A stretch of 64,000 nt of DNA from Seminavis robusta (GCA_903772945.1 CAICTM010000002.1:62001-126000), one strand, 5' to 3'; positions 43,035 to 53,933 are shown, counted from the first letter of the stretch. Made by a program: numbers and translations. Notes: generated by a model not told the origin, from the letters alone.

Positions 43035-44820
43035 TCATATCTGATGTTGACTGCTCCTACTTTCGTCGATTTCATCCGCGAAAACGATGTTGGCTCCACC
43101 ATCACTACGATTGTTTTTGCTGTTTTTGTACGAATCGACACTGTCGCCGTCCTGTGGGGTGTCTCCGGAAGTAGTTGCCTTTGACGTTGCTTCCATTTCG
43201 TCGTGCTTAAAAGGCTTTAGAGACGACAATGACTGCGAGTGTGATTGTGATTGTTTTTGCTGTGAGTGGGTACCGTCCGCCTCTTCCAACGAAAACATGG
43301 ACGAAGGGATTCTCCGGATATCATTGAGGGCAGCACCATCTTCACATGTGGATTCCACAACGGAAGAAACAATGTTTGGTGAATCAAAGCAGGGTTTGAT
43401 CGCCGGAACAAGCGTCTTGCGTGTTGGTGTTAGCGTTTCGAGGACGACGTCCACGTCTGGGTTGACGAGACGACGGGACTTCTTCCATGACGGCATTGCG
43501 CATGATGACCCACCAAGGCGGGATGTCAAGCTCTGCTGATGCTGTATCTTGCAGGTCATTGGTATTATCGATGATTGTAGCATTTGCTTGCAATTCCTCT
43601 TTCCCGTTTTGTTCGTCTGATTTGACTTTGCTTCGACGGTACCTTTGGTATTGATCCTGTTGCTCTTTTTGCCTGGCGTAGTGTGCGTTCCAAGCGTTTA
43701 TGCGTGGTCTGATGTAGATGATAAAATTGAGCGCTCCCTGCAGGGGCATGAAGACCCACATATACAATAGCAATGTGAAGAAGCGAGGGTCACCTTCGTT
43801 GCCTTGTACATCTGTGGTGTTGACAACGATAGCACCTAGGACGACAAAGATGACTGAATTGAGATATGCCAGCGTGTACCACACAGCCTGTAGCGCCACT
43901 TGTCTCTGCTTATTGTCGTGTTGTGACTGATTGCTGTTGGTACTGCTTCTGATGTTGTAGTTTTTGGTATTGGCGGTGCTTTTGTTGTCCGCAGCAGATG
44001 TAGAGGTAGACCCCAATGGCAACGGAGGGATGCTGGGTAGCGTACCAGTATGACTACTAGTATTGACAATGGATGAGTGCATGAAGGAGTCCAAACTCAT
44101 GCTGCGACTGGTGTTGGCAGCAGCATACTGTGAAGATCGTTGTAGGTTGGACCTGACTTTGACGTACACTGCAATGGTACATGCAATGCTGACAAGGGCG
44201 AAGAAACCAATAACGCCAGTGCGTGTATGCCCCAGTGTAGACCCTGCCAAGCCTTGCTCACAATCTATGTTTGGATCATGATCACAGTATATTGGAAACT
44301 CGTTGAAGTAGCAGAAATGAGGGTAAGCCGTAGGATGAAATGAGTTTGTGGCGACTCCAGCTATTGCCAATATGAGTGATACGGTGATGGCTGTTGAGTG
44401 CGCCACAATGCGAAACAATCGGTTCTTCATCTGGTTGAGTCTGGACCAGACAGCTCTTTTCCTGGTTCTCCGAACCATTCTCCAGAAATGCATGGATATG
44501 AAGCAGTTGTAGCAAGAGGCCGCAGTGGCAAAGGACACATATATGAAAGCACTGGCAATGCAAGTGCTCTGGTTCCCAAAAGCCCAGGGGATCTCCTCCA
44601 TGGCAGTGTCTGCAGAAAGCATGAAAGTGGCAGTTGCAATGCCAAGAGAACTGACTATGTCACAGATGCTCAGTCCTACTAGTAGCTGGTGAAGTGTATC
44701 TGTTTCCAGGGGCTTTTTCTGCTGCTGCCTGGCAATGGACACCATAATCAGGAGAGATCCTGCTATTGAAAAGGATGAAGATACATAGCTGCAAATCTGT
44801 AGAGTTACAACTGGACACAT
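43035..44820 (-). CDS. Seven-helix GPCR-like receptor, C-terminal frame broken at a CCC run
   Basis: The open frame 44820-43384 has seven hydrophobic helices: SYVSSSFSIAGSLLIMVSIA, LVGLSICDIVSSLGIATATF, CIASAFIYVSFATAASCYNC, IVAHSTAITVSLILAIAGVA, VIGFFALVSIACTIAVYVKV, AVWYTLAYLNSVIFVVLGAI and FFTLLLYMWVFMPLQGALNF. The last helix ends in IIYIRPRI. Loop cysteines (QSTC and NIDC) could pair. A long third cytoplasmic loop is Ser/Asn-rich. After MRNAVMEEV the annotated frame turns Arg-rich and stops at 43384. The +1 frame continues as RRLVNPDVDVVLETL and on to a stop at 43035. The switch is at a CCC (43477-43475). One C fewer would restore a single frame. A first exon at about 44914-44880 (MAGNPLSYGQ) may splice in; TTAGGG-like repeats at 44821-44840 lie in that putative intron. 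Ligand unknown. Confidence 0.75.
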
Positions 44821-45075
44821 TAGGGTTAAGGTTAGGGCTCAATGCGAACCTGAACCCTCCCAAGAGGTGGTATTGGTACTTACATTGGCCGTAGGAAAGA
44901 GGATTGCCTGCCATGGCCAAATTAAACCTCTAGACTAATCTATTTTGGTACATGTAGTCAACAAGAGCAGCAACAAGACGAAGTGGAGCAAGGGCTAAGT
45001 TGTACTAGTAGCAGAAGTCGAGTTGTGTTTCTTGTTGTGTGTTGTTGTTTGAAGTTATTGGGTACCGGTACTGTA
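44821..45075. other. Upstream of the GPCR-like gene
   Basis: Holds the candidate GPCR exon 1 at 44914-44880 and a short TAGGGTTAAGGTTAGGG telomere-like tract at 44821-44837. Confidence 0.4.
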
Positions 45076-45642
45076 CAGTTAACACTCGCTTATATTTATA
45101 ATCTTATATTTATTCGCTCTATAATATTTATTATATCTCGAGTTCCCCCCCCCCAGTCACGAGTGACCGTGAATGACGTCAGTACACCTTTCGCAAATCT
45201 CGTAGCAGCAAAACAATCGCTCGCAATCCATCGCAAACGGTCCAATTCGACAGAGACATACGTGTAAATGCCAATGCATGCCAATGCATGCCGATGAGGT
45301 GCCGATGGGAGTTCGCTTGCCTGTCCATTCTCTGCCAGTCCGCGCAAATCTTCGTTCGTGGGGTTTTTCATGGTGTTTTCGCGAGATTTGCACAGAATGG
45401 CAGAGAGGAGACAAAAACAATTCTCTGAGCAACAAAACAAGTGCAAGCAAACCATAACAATTCCTCCAATCCGACCTAGACCAACATGAACGGTTTGCCA
45501 GAGCCTTGAATATGGCCAGGGCGACAAGGGCTGGCAAACGCAAACGTGATGGCACTCTCCACTCGTTCTTTACTAGTGGTTAGTAGCAGTAACGCTCTAT
45601 ATTTAGATCCTGAATCCCCTATATATATCTGAATGTTGACTG
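45076..45642 (+). mobile_element. Non-autonomous pogo/Tigger-like element (MITE), copy 2
   Basis: About 567 bp between TA dinucleotides (45074-45075 and 45643-45644). The ends are CAGTTAACACTC and, inverted, CAGTCAACATTC. Internal sequence aligns with copy 1 (13611-14206) in the same order and orientation: the TTATATTTATAATC start, the CTCGAG..CCCCCCCC tract, GAGTGACCGTGA, GACAAAAACAATTCT, CCAATCCGACCTAGACCAAC, and the terminal short ORF. By eye the copies are about 70% identical, so both are old insertions. Confidence 0.82.
45512..45583 (+). pseudogene. Transposase C-terminal remnant with PIP-like motif (copy 2)
   Basis: Reads MARATRAGKRKRDGTLHSFF then TSG and stop, the same length as in copy 1. 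The frame stays open upstream (FLQSDLDQHERFARALN) to a stop. GTLHSFF with the KRKR patch fits a PIP-type ending (xxLxxFF, without the usual Gln). Confidence 0.5.
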
Positions 45643-45883
45643 TACTGTACCACCAAGGTAAATAATGTGCATGTCTCAGTGTCGATTCATTAATTCCATT
45701 ATTCACAGCAAGATTGTCAAATGACTCAAATATTTATAGGATGCCGCACCCGCTTGAACCTTCGTCCCGATCGCGACGAGCTCAAGTTTGTGCCACCGGT
45801 ACCGTACGCTGTACCGTAATAATACAGCATTCTCATGAGCTACCGGTACGGTACGATGTAGCTCATGTAATTAACGATGTATC

Positions 45884-46430
45884 CTAGAGTCTGACCTTCG
45901 ACGGGCCCATGGTGTCAAGTTCGCTCGATACAGCACGGAGAAGAAAGAATAAACTGTAATAGCCAAGGCAGTTATAGGATGGCCAACAAAACTTGCTGTG
46001 CTTAGAGCTAGAAGGCCATGGGTGGACCGCTGGAAAGCCCTTGGTCTGCTCTTGCCGTGCCGCCCTTGCCTGCCATGTTTTAGTGGGTTGTCGGAAGAAG
46101 TCAACACTGTTTACCATGAGTGTCGAAATGAGATGTGTCAAAGTGAAGTGAGAGATGCTTAACAGGCACAGGATAACAAGTGGCAGAGTCACCAGCAATG
46201 GATAGAGCATACCCAACTTACCCTTGCGACATACTCGCATTGTCATTGGGGTAGCCTTGCTTGCCAAGATAATAGATCGCAGTAGCAGCGTCGGAAGATT
46301 GATTGTTGTTTCTGTTGGCCCCTTTCGGCATGGCAAATATTGCAGCTTTCCCTTCTTTTCGGAGGATGGATGGCTGGCGTGAAAAGGAATCCGACAATGA
46401 AGAAGCCCATTGTTTGCCAATTTCGCTCAT
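45884..46430 (-). CDS. Hypothetical small protein, possibly spliced, inside the transposon
   Basis: Exons 46430-46222 and 46106-45884 would join (GGGTAAGTT donor, AAACAG acceptor, phase 2) to about 143 residues starting MSEIGKQWASSLSDSF. A hydrophobic stretch YNCLGYYSLFFLL lies near the end. No family was recognised. The start lies only 14 bp from the divergent companion gene, so it may be a spurious frame over the shared promoter. Confidence 0.22.
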
Positions 46431-46444
46431 AGGAAACGGCAAAG

Positions 46445-47688
46445 ATGACGGATCTTTACTCTGATAGCTATGATGATGCTTCGCCTGATTTCTTGACTGA
46501 CCTGTTTCTGTACGGAGAGGACAAAGTTAAAACAAAGTTTATGCACCAGAATGGTTCCATTGATGTGTTGTGTGGCAATCACAACCGTCCTCGCTTCACC
46601 ATTCTCACCTGTGAGAGAGAGACTCGCAGCTACCCAAAGAATGGAATGCACTTCACTGTGTTGGTGATGCAACTCATGGATGGATCAACACCATGATCAA
46701 AGCTGTGACTGACACTTGCCTCTCATCCTTTGTGGAAGCAAGGGGGAGGAACGTTGTTCCTGGTTCAACCCTCATCGTGCCAGACTTCAGAATTGTTAGG
46801 ATGACTGACAATTTCGCCGGCTTTTGTCCCAACAGGATGATAATGCTCATCAAGGACTGTGGTTGGATCTACCCACCTCAGGTGGACAGGCCTTATGTAT
46901 CGCCCAGGTACCAGCTTCGTCCAATCGGTCAGGTGATGTCCGAGACTCTCGAGTTCAGGAAGCCCAAGAGGAAGATTTGTTTCATTCTTCGCAAGACAGC
47001 TGATAAGAACAGCCACCAGGCCTGTCTTTTGTTCACCGGTCTCAGGAAGGAGTCCAGCCCAGGCCAACCAGGCAAAGTCTTTGTTCAAGTCGATGAAGAA
47101 GGTTTGCCAAAGGCGAATGGATTCAGGACATGAGAACCAAATCCGATTGGGTGAAGAAGATGACGAAGAAAAAGAAAAAAGCCTGCCGCCGCTGCCAATG
47201 TCTGGGAGGATTCGGAGGAAGAGAGCGAAGATTGTGACTGTAAGAAGAAGTACATCTACCAAGAATGTATTGTCAAGCAATATCCAATCGAAAGTGTGGA
47301 CAAAGAGCAGATCGTGGACACCTTCTCACCTTTCTGCGAGCCGCCGCACCAGCTTCATGACTGCATGGAGTGGGAAGACGTCAAAGATAACACCCAACGC
47401 TGGTGTTTGTACAAGCATTACCACTCCAACTTTTTCAGGAACACGGAGGGTAACTGCCGTCCATTGCCATGGTGTGTGGAAAAGTACATCAAGAAGTGTT
47501 GCTACCCTGCTGACGGCAAGTTCACCGGATTCAAGACTAGCAGGAAGAGAGCGGCTGAACGCTACACAGGACAGAAGGAAAAGAAGAAACAAAAAAAAAA
47601 AAAAGAAAAGAAACAAGAAGCTGCTTCGGTAGCCACCAAAGGAAAAGAAATGAGTGTGGTTCAAAGTAGTTCCAGCGAAGGGTATTGA
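46445..47688 (+). pseudogene. Transposon companion gene, OB-fold-like, with three frameshifts
   Basis: Four frame segments belong to one protein: MTDLYSDSYDDASPDF...VMQLMD; WINTMIKAVTDTCLSS... to LPK; EWIQDMRTKSDWVKKM...; and NVWEDSEEESEDCDC... to the stop at 47688. Breaks are near 46690 (GATGGATC), 47118 (CCAAAGGCG) and 47175 (a run of A), each explained by one base gained or lost in a homopolymer. The middle (VVPGSTLIVPDFRIVRM, MIMLIKDCGWIYPP) resembles the strand pattern of RPA-type OB folds. A Cys/His-rich part (HDCMEWEDV, RWCLYKHYHSNFF, CCYPADGKF) and a Lys-rich tail follow. It starts MTDLYSDSYDD just after the divergent promoter. A single-strand DNA-binding accessory role in transposition is inference. 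Similarity to a named family could not be tested. Confidence 0.6.
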
Positions 47689-47843
47689 GTCTTTCGCGAT
47701 CGATCGCTTGTGTCAGTTGAATCTTAGCAGGAAAGGCCGTGCCTACTTTCTTGTTTGTTACAGAAGATGAATGTTATCGGACGAGTTGAAGAGAAGAAAT
47801 AGACTCGATAATTGTTAGTTCACTATTGCCAAAATTCTATAAT

Positions 47844-50223
47844 TCATTCATCTTCTTCGCCGTCGCAACTGTCAAGTAGGATCGCCAGGCCGTCAATATC
47901 TTCCGAATGGCTTTCTTCGATTGGTAAACTGTCGAGCAAGCAGACTTCTAGACCAAACTTAGCAGTGTTGTCGAGTATGTCATCCTCCTCATCTTCTTCT
48001 TCATGTACGGAGTTGATTGTATGTTCCACAGTGTCTGCTTGAGTATGTTTTGCAGGATTCTGCAAGCACGCCTTCGCTCTTTTCGTCTTATGCCCGAACA
48101 AACCACAATATGCGCATTGCACCTTTGATCTTGCTTTCTTACCTTCTTTATTGAGTAGCGCAATGGCCGTCTTGTATTCTTTTCCTTTCGAACGGTCGTC
48201 AGCAAGCTTCTCGAAATAAGCCTTTATCTTTGCATAGTTCTTCTCTTGTCGCCTCTTCTTCCGGTTTGATTTCCTTGACTGTGTACAGTCGGTAAGCCCG
48301 TTGTTCCTCCACCTTTTTAATTCTGTGAATTGTCAACTCATCCAGTTCCAGACTCAGACGCGAGAACAGTTTGCGGTAGAAGCCATCAAAACCCATTGAC
48401 TGGATGCAGATGGCAATGCACACTCTGTTCCTGAGCGAAACGGTGCCACAGTAAGTCTTGTTCTTGGGTGCCAGCCAGCTGATTGTGTTGTTTAGCGATT
48501 CATTCGGATTTGTATCGAAACCATGACAAACTTGCCGTAATCCCTCCAAACTCACAAACGGTTCCATGACTTCCTTCAACAATGCATACAGGTCCTTGTC
48601 CTTCTCCATGTCCCGGTAAACCTTGGTGGATTCCTGCTTCTCTTTGTCGGTGGCTTTCTTTCGAATGCACCAATCGCCACACTTTTCGTGGACATCGAAG
48701 AGATGATCCAGACAACAAGAAGCCCGTTCCACCCACTCCTCCTCTGGATGATCCAGGTTTTGACGGACACAGTATATGTAGAACTGCGACAGCCTGATGA
48801 TGTCTCCCTCCTGAAGACCCTTGTTGATTGCTTTCTTTTGCTTCTTCAACTTGTAGAACACCGTTTTCATGCTCTTCTTTCGATGGGCTGGATCTGCGAG
48901 GAAGCCTGGCGGTGGGATTGGATATTGTAAGTAACCCTCCTTTCTCTTTACCCATTTGTTCTGTTTGTTTCGATGCAAGTTCACGTCAGTTCTGTTTTCA
49001 TGTTTCATCCAGTCTTTGTTGGACCATCGACAGTTGCATCTCATGGTGCTGTCATCGTCTGTTATTATCTCCACCACCTTGACCAAATACGTATTCCACA
49101 ACTCATGGATCATCTGAAGGAGCGCATCGGACTCCATTGCTCCGGCTGTTCCCTCGTGGTTGATTGTGCATTTGTGTTCTGGTGGTTCTCTGTCTCGTGA
49201 GTTGTACCAACTGCAAGTGGAACAGTGGGTGCATTTGGTAGCCATGGCAATTGGCATTCGCGTCAAGGCCCCAAAGAATGCCGCATGTCCAGAATGGGAA
49301 TCATAAGTACGTCCACTGCCCTTCTTTTGCCATCCCATGTCCATTCCACCTCTGACACTTGGCATGCATGTCGGATCAGGGCTCTTTCCAGACTTGAAGT
49401 TGCTCTTCCATTGCTCAAAGTCAAATTCCTTATCTGTGGACATCGACATTCGAACTTCCTCTATCAGGTTCTCTGTCAGTTGTTCTCTTGTAATCTCTTC
49501 GATGGTACCAGCCATGGCACTCTCCATATTGTTGAACGTGTTGGATTTCATTGTTATGGCATTCGGTAGAGAACACATGGTAAGAAACCTACCAGCTTCT
49601 GTTGGACCATCTCCACATCCAACAAAGGCCTGTACAAATTTGAAATTCAACTCGTAATCCGTCAGCTTCTCATGAGCGTTCGTTTTGTTCCAGTTTGTCT
49701 TGGCTACATCAGCGACGTCTTGGTTGTTGCAGTGAGGATTGGTACACCGTATTTTGGGTATGGTGACCACACCACAATGGGCAAAGGTAAGTTCAACCTT
49801 CGCTTTCTTGTTGCAATGACCGCAAACTGTATTCTGGCCAATAAGTGCTGACAGACTTTCCTGTTCCACAATGCAGCGTTTGTTCTTTCTATTGGCGGCA
49901 ATGGGTGCAGAGTTGAATTGGGTGGCGTTCTGCGACAGGAAGGGATTCTTTCGAAGTACTCTCATTTTGGGCCTTTCGGCACTGGAACCAGGGCTGACAT
50001 GCAGTTTCTTAGCCGCTTTGGCAACAGTAGGAGATAGGAAGTCTATTCCCTCCACCTTTGTTGTTGAATTATGACTCCTTTTTCCTTTCGGGAACATGTT
50101 CCAATCTCCACGATTACACTCCCTATCTCGTCTGTGGAGGGATGACAATTGCTTGGGAGTCTCCTTCACCTCTGGAGAGGCACCTGCCTGCCTTCTACTG
50201 AGTCTCTTTTCACTGACAGCCAT
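47844..50223 (-). pseudogene. Mutator-like transposase (DDE), frameshifted before its zinc-knuckle tail
   Basis: The main frame 50223-48199 has a CGHC...CTNPHCN zinc-binding part near residue 133. The catalytic core follows: GGMDMGWQKKGSGRTYDSHS (first Asp), CTHCSTCSWYN, HEGTAGAMESDALL, VVEIITDDDSTMR (second Asp) and NPNESLNNTISWLAPK (Glu). HEGxxGAME and ESLNxxxW are diagnostic of the Mutator-like transposase family of animals and algae. After EEQRA, around 48305, the frame becomes unlikely. The +1 frame instead gives SRKSNRKKRRQEKN, YFEKLADDRSKGKEYKTAIA and a knuckle CAYCGLFGHKTKRAKAC, then an acidic end with stop at 47844. Removing one G from a GGG run would merge them. All three acidic residues are intact, so activity depends on whether the frameshift is real. 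Confidence 0.85.
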
Positions 50224-50509
50224 GGTAAGATACCCTGTTGTTTGGTTTGTTCTATGAAGAAGACTCTAACCAATGGATGTGTATTTATCTATCTTTCTCA
50301 TTACAGATTAACCACGTACACAAAGAAGGAAAGCTAGCTAGCTAATTTCTATACTAAACTTGGATTCCCTCCTCGAGATTCCCTTTCAGAGCGAGATGTC
50401 TCCAAATCGATGCCTTCCCCTCCCCCTAGAAAATATGCACTATTTGGGGTGGGGGTGGGGTTCGAATTGGCACTTTCTGCCTCTGCGCGCCAGTCGATAG
50501 GATACATCG

Positions 50510-50751
50510 TTAAAATGTAACGAATTCAAACACAACTCAGACACAAGCTGAGTTACAAATACACTCATCACCGATATCGAACCCGCATCAGCAGTCGAAG
50601 ACGAGGGCGAAAACTACACGTACACAGCAGCAATACTAGTACCTTGGATTAAAAGCAAGCAGATTATACGTTCTTGGGTCTTCGTCTTAAAATGTAACGA
50701 ATTCAAACACAACTCAGACACAAGCTGAGTTACAAATACACTCATCACCGA
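50510..50751. repeat. Perfect 65-bp direct repeat with internal hairpin, 177 bp apart
   Basis: Identical units at 50510-50574 and 50687-50751. Each contains AACTCAG-acacaag-CTGAGTT, a 7-bp stem. The first unit begins inside the tentative right end of the transposon. Both lie downstream of the LPMO stop. Confidence 0.95.
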
Positions 50752-50822
50752 AGCGATTGATGCTGGACTGGAAGCCGCCGTGCTTGCCTACTCGTAGTAG
50801 TAGTAGCGACAAGCAACAAGGC

Positions 50823-52741
50823 TTAGCATTCAGTCATGGAACACTTGGGTGGTTCACTTGCCATCAATACGATGCAAGTTTCAGTTGTCTGGTCATAGCA
50901 TTCAGCTTGGCTTTCGCTGGAATCAGGATCTGGGATACACACTTGTTCGCAAGTTTCGTCGTCGTCCTCTTCATCGTCATCGAGGAAACAAGATTCGACA
51001 TTCCACATGCATTTGCCCTCTCGGTCAATCATTCGTCGGCACCTTCGAAAGGTCTGACCGTTGCATTCCGGCTCGTTAACACCATCTCTGGGTTCGCATT
51101 GCCCACAGGGACCTGCTTCAGTTGGCTCTGGGGTTGTGGCCGCGGTCGGTTCTTCCGTCACCGGAGCCACTGTCGGTTCATCTGTTGGCTCGTCCGTTGG
51201 CTCGTCCGTCACGGGAGCTTCTGTTGGTTCATCCGTCACGGGAGCTCCTGTTGGTGAATCAGTAGGCGCCACGGGAGCTTCTGTTGGTTCTTCCGTCACG
51301 GGAGTTTCTGTTGGTGAGTCAGTAGGCGCCACCGGAGCTTCTGTTGGTTCTTCCGTCACGGGAGCTTCTGTGGGCGAGTCCGTTGGCACCACGGGAGCTT
51401 CTGTTGGAGCGTCTGTCGGGGAAGATGTTGCGGGCGGCTCAGTTGGCGCCACGGGAGCTTCTGTTGGAGGTGTCACGGGAGCTTCAGTTGGAGCGGGTGT
51501 TTCTTCGGCGTCGCAGTCAGTCCAAGCGCAATCTTTGCCGTCATTGTTTATCAAATGAAAACAGTCGCGCTCGCCCTTGCCAATGCATTCGATAACGCCG
51601 GTGCAGACATCACAAACAGTTGGAGCTCTTGAGGTTGGGGCAGTCGGAGGGGGTGCCAAGGTAGGTTCCAGTGTGGTAGGCGCCAGGGTAGGTGCCGGAG
51701 AAATGGTCGGAGATGCTTCACGAATTTCAATCTCGGCACATTGCCAATAGCTCTGAGGGGAATTTCCAGCATCCGCCATGCGGCCTTGATCGTCAACCGA
51801 GCAAATGGCATTCGAGTATGAACTTAGGACATCTCCCCAATCGCTAGGAAACTCATACTCATCGGAAGCTGGTGGAATACAGTCAAAAATGAATGTTTTC
51901 CATTGCCACTGAAGCAACATCCTTTCCCCAAAGACTCCTTCGGGAAGCTTGTAGTAGTGGCGCGCAACCAGGTAACCCGACGCCCAATTTTCTCCGTTTT
52001 CGAGTTGGTAGCCTGGGCTCTCCACCTTATTTTCCACGCTATCCGGAGCCTACAGTAGGAAGCAACGTCGTTGTTGTGAGAACCATGGTAAGAAGTGCAG
52101 CACAACTCGGCTCGACAAGAAACAACCAACCAACCAACCAACATCGCGTACCGTACGTACCAAGTAAGCTCGATTCTGATAGGGCTCTTCTTGATGCTCC
52201 GCTCCATAGAGGGCATCTCCAACGTACTCGAGTGGGTATTGATCAAAGCACTCTTGAGTGGGATTGTCGACGTCAGGGCAGACATAGTACAAAAAGTAGC
52301 CGCCATGGTTGGCCTGGATTGTCACCTCCAGCTCAATGACATCGCCTTCATCGTAGACAGCTTGGGTCTGCCAATCAGCAGGATCGCCATTCACGTCGAC
52401 GTAGTTGTTGGTAAAGTCATTAATATCATCACCGGCCAGCATCCTTCCACTGTAGCAACGAGGTTAGCAATAGCTAGATGACAAGGTGCGTATCAAGCAT
52501 GCAATACAGACAAATGGTTTTTTGTTTCTTACCAGGCGCCGTAAGTATATCCGCCAGCCTGCCAGCCCAGCGGGTCACCGATCGGGAAAGGGCGTCCAGG
52601 GATGGAATTGCTTCCGTACACTTTTGCATAGGCCTGGCGCCCCATGGGGTTAGTCAGGGCAGCATGGCCAGCCACCTGAAGGGGCTTTGGCAGAAGGGTG
52701 GCTGCAAGGAAAAGAGAAAGATTCTTGGTGTCAAAGATCAT
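50823..52741 (-). CDS. Secreted lytic polysaccharide monooxygenase-like protein with TEAP-repeat linker
   Basis: Exons 52741-52533, 52449-52161 and 52049-50823 join in phase to 574 residues. A signal peptide of about 25 residues (LSLFLAATLLPKPLQVAG) would expose His26 (HAALTNPMGRQ) as the new N-terminus. A second His118 sits in TIQANHGGYFLYYVCP. Together they fit the copper histidine brace of AA10/AA15-type LPMOs. An aromatic strand WQWKTFIFDC (about 214-223) is at the expected axial position. The Met at 52741 gives the proper leader. At about 350-476 lies a linker of PTEAPV/TDSPT repeats, followed by Cys-rich segments (CGQCEPRDGVNEPECNGQTF, CMWNVESCF). Substrate is unknown. Chitin or another wall polysaccharide is inference, since diatoms secrete chitin in some lineages. 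The acceptor of exon 2 (TACAG, giving Cys70) has an alternative 5 nt downstream. Confidence 0.85.
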
Positions 52742-53933
52742 GGTCGATGGTAGTACGGGAGGCAAACTCGGGGGAAAACTTGACTGCTTTGATTGATTGA
52801 ACACGCTGCCTTTTGCTTTTGCAAGTTGTTCAAATTATGAGCTTTGTAGAACTCCTCGGCAACTTTCATCAGCTTGAGCTGGCCCAAACGATACATTGTT
52901 TGCCTTTGGACCGCGTCAAGCCAATGACACTGACATTGCTTTCGGGTGATATGCATTGAGTTCCAGTGGAGCGAAGAAGAAAGGTGACATGTGCTGTTTC
53001 GCGAAAATGTTGGTTTGCCAAGACTTTAGTACTATAGTGAGGATTCCAACATACATTAGCAGCAGGATCGATATGGCTAAAACCTCGTACCTGTACTTGT
53101 GTAGCACCATGGCAGATGGAAGGCGCTGCGGTTGGATTCTACGACGTACGACGTAGGAGGCGGAAGGCAGGAGCCTTGAAATTGCCGTGATCGACGGCAG
53201 GCGATGCAGACGATAGCTACCACTGTACCGAAGTGAAGCAATGATATCGTGACGACTGAGGACTGAGTGGATCATCCTTGCTGTTGTGGTGAAAGAGCGA
53301 CCGTCGTGTCCTGTACGGTTCGTGACGGATATCGTGACGACTGGATCACATGTTACAGTTGCTGGTACATGTACGTACCGGTACTAGCTAGCTGTACTAG
53401 CTATTTAATAGCTAGTACAATCGTACAAGCAGTAGTAGTATCGTACGGTAAATAAATAAATAATGTAGTAGAATCGTACCGTACCGGTACTGTACTACTA
53501 GCTAGTACCGGTATCGCTTCCGAGTACTGTACCCCTTGAACTCTGAGCTCTACCAGGTACTGTGTAAACTCTAACCCCCCAAATACACAGTCACGTGTAC
53601 ACGCACGATTACACCGCAAGAAAGTAAGAAACAAACGGGGGGCTAGTAGGGGGGCAAATCGAGGACTAACAGGTGCCTATTATACATACCATTACTAGTC
53701 TAGTACTAGCTGGTAGTCTAATGGCTTGACTTGGATAGTTCCAAAGAGGTGCGAGAGGCGAACAACAGATGAGCTACCAGGTACTAGTACACAGAAGCAA
53801 GTTCATTACAGATTCGATTCATTATGGTGTCAGTTGACTAAACCGCCTGCTTTGCAATCCAAAAGGATGTATAATATAATATGAAGTGGACGGGCGAACG
53901 TGGTTGATTCCTCCTACTAGCTAGTTGTGCGTC
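52742..53933. other. Intergenic region, no gene seen
   Basis: Promoter side of the LPMO gene and 3' flank of the remodeller. Dense GTAC/CTAG palindromes occur at 53355-53530, including GTACATGTACGTACCGGTAC. Nothing else was recognised. Confidence 0.5.

Larger units (their letters stand above)
45871..50513. mobile_element. Mutator-like DNA transposon with two convergent genes (ends tentative)
   Basis: The core is secure: a Mutator-like transposase on the minus strand (47844-50223), tail-to-tail with a companion gene on the plus strand (46445-47688), 155 bp between their stops. Tentative ends: TTAACGATGTATCCTA at 45871-45886 occurs as its exact 16-bp reverse complement at 50498-50513, giving a 4.64-kb element. 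A clean 8-11 bp target duplication was not found (left flank CATGTAA, right flank AATGTAACG share only ATGTAA), so the boundaries need comparison with other copies. Confidence 0.6.

Noticed and set aside
46010-46070. Histone H2A-like start (ATGGCAGGCAAGGGCGGC on the minus strand)
   Set aside because: Only the first six codons resemble histones. The frame then stops soon and has no histone fold sequence.
50440-50500. Possible tRNA, from GGTTCGAATT resembling a B box
   Set aside because: No matching A box, acceptor stem or anticodon arm at the right spacing on either strand.
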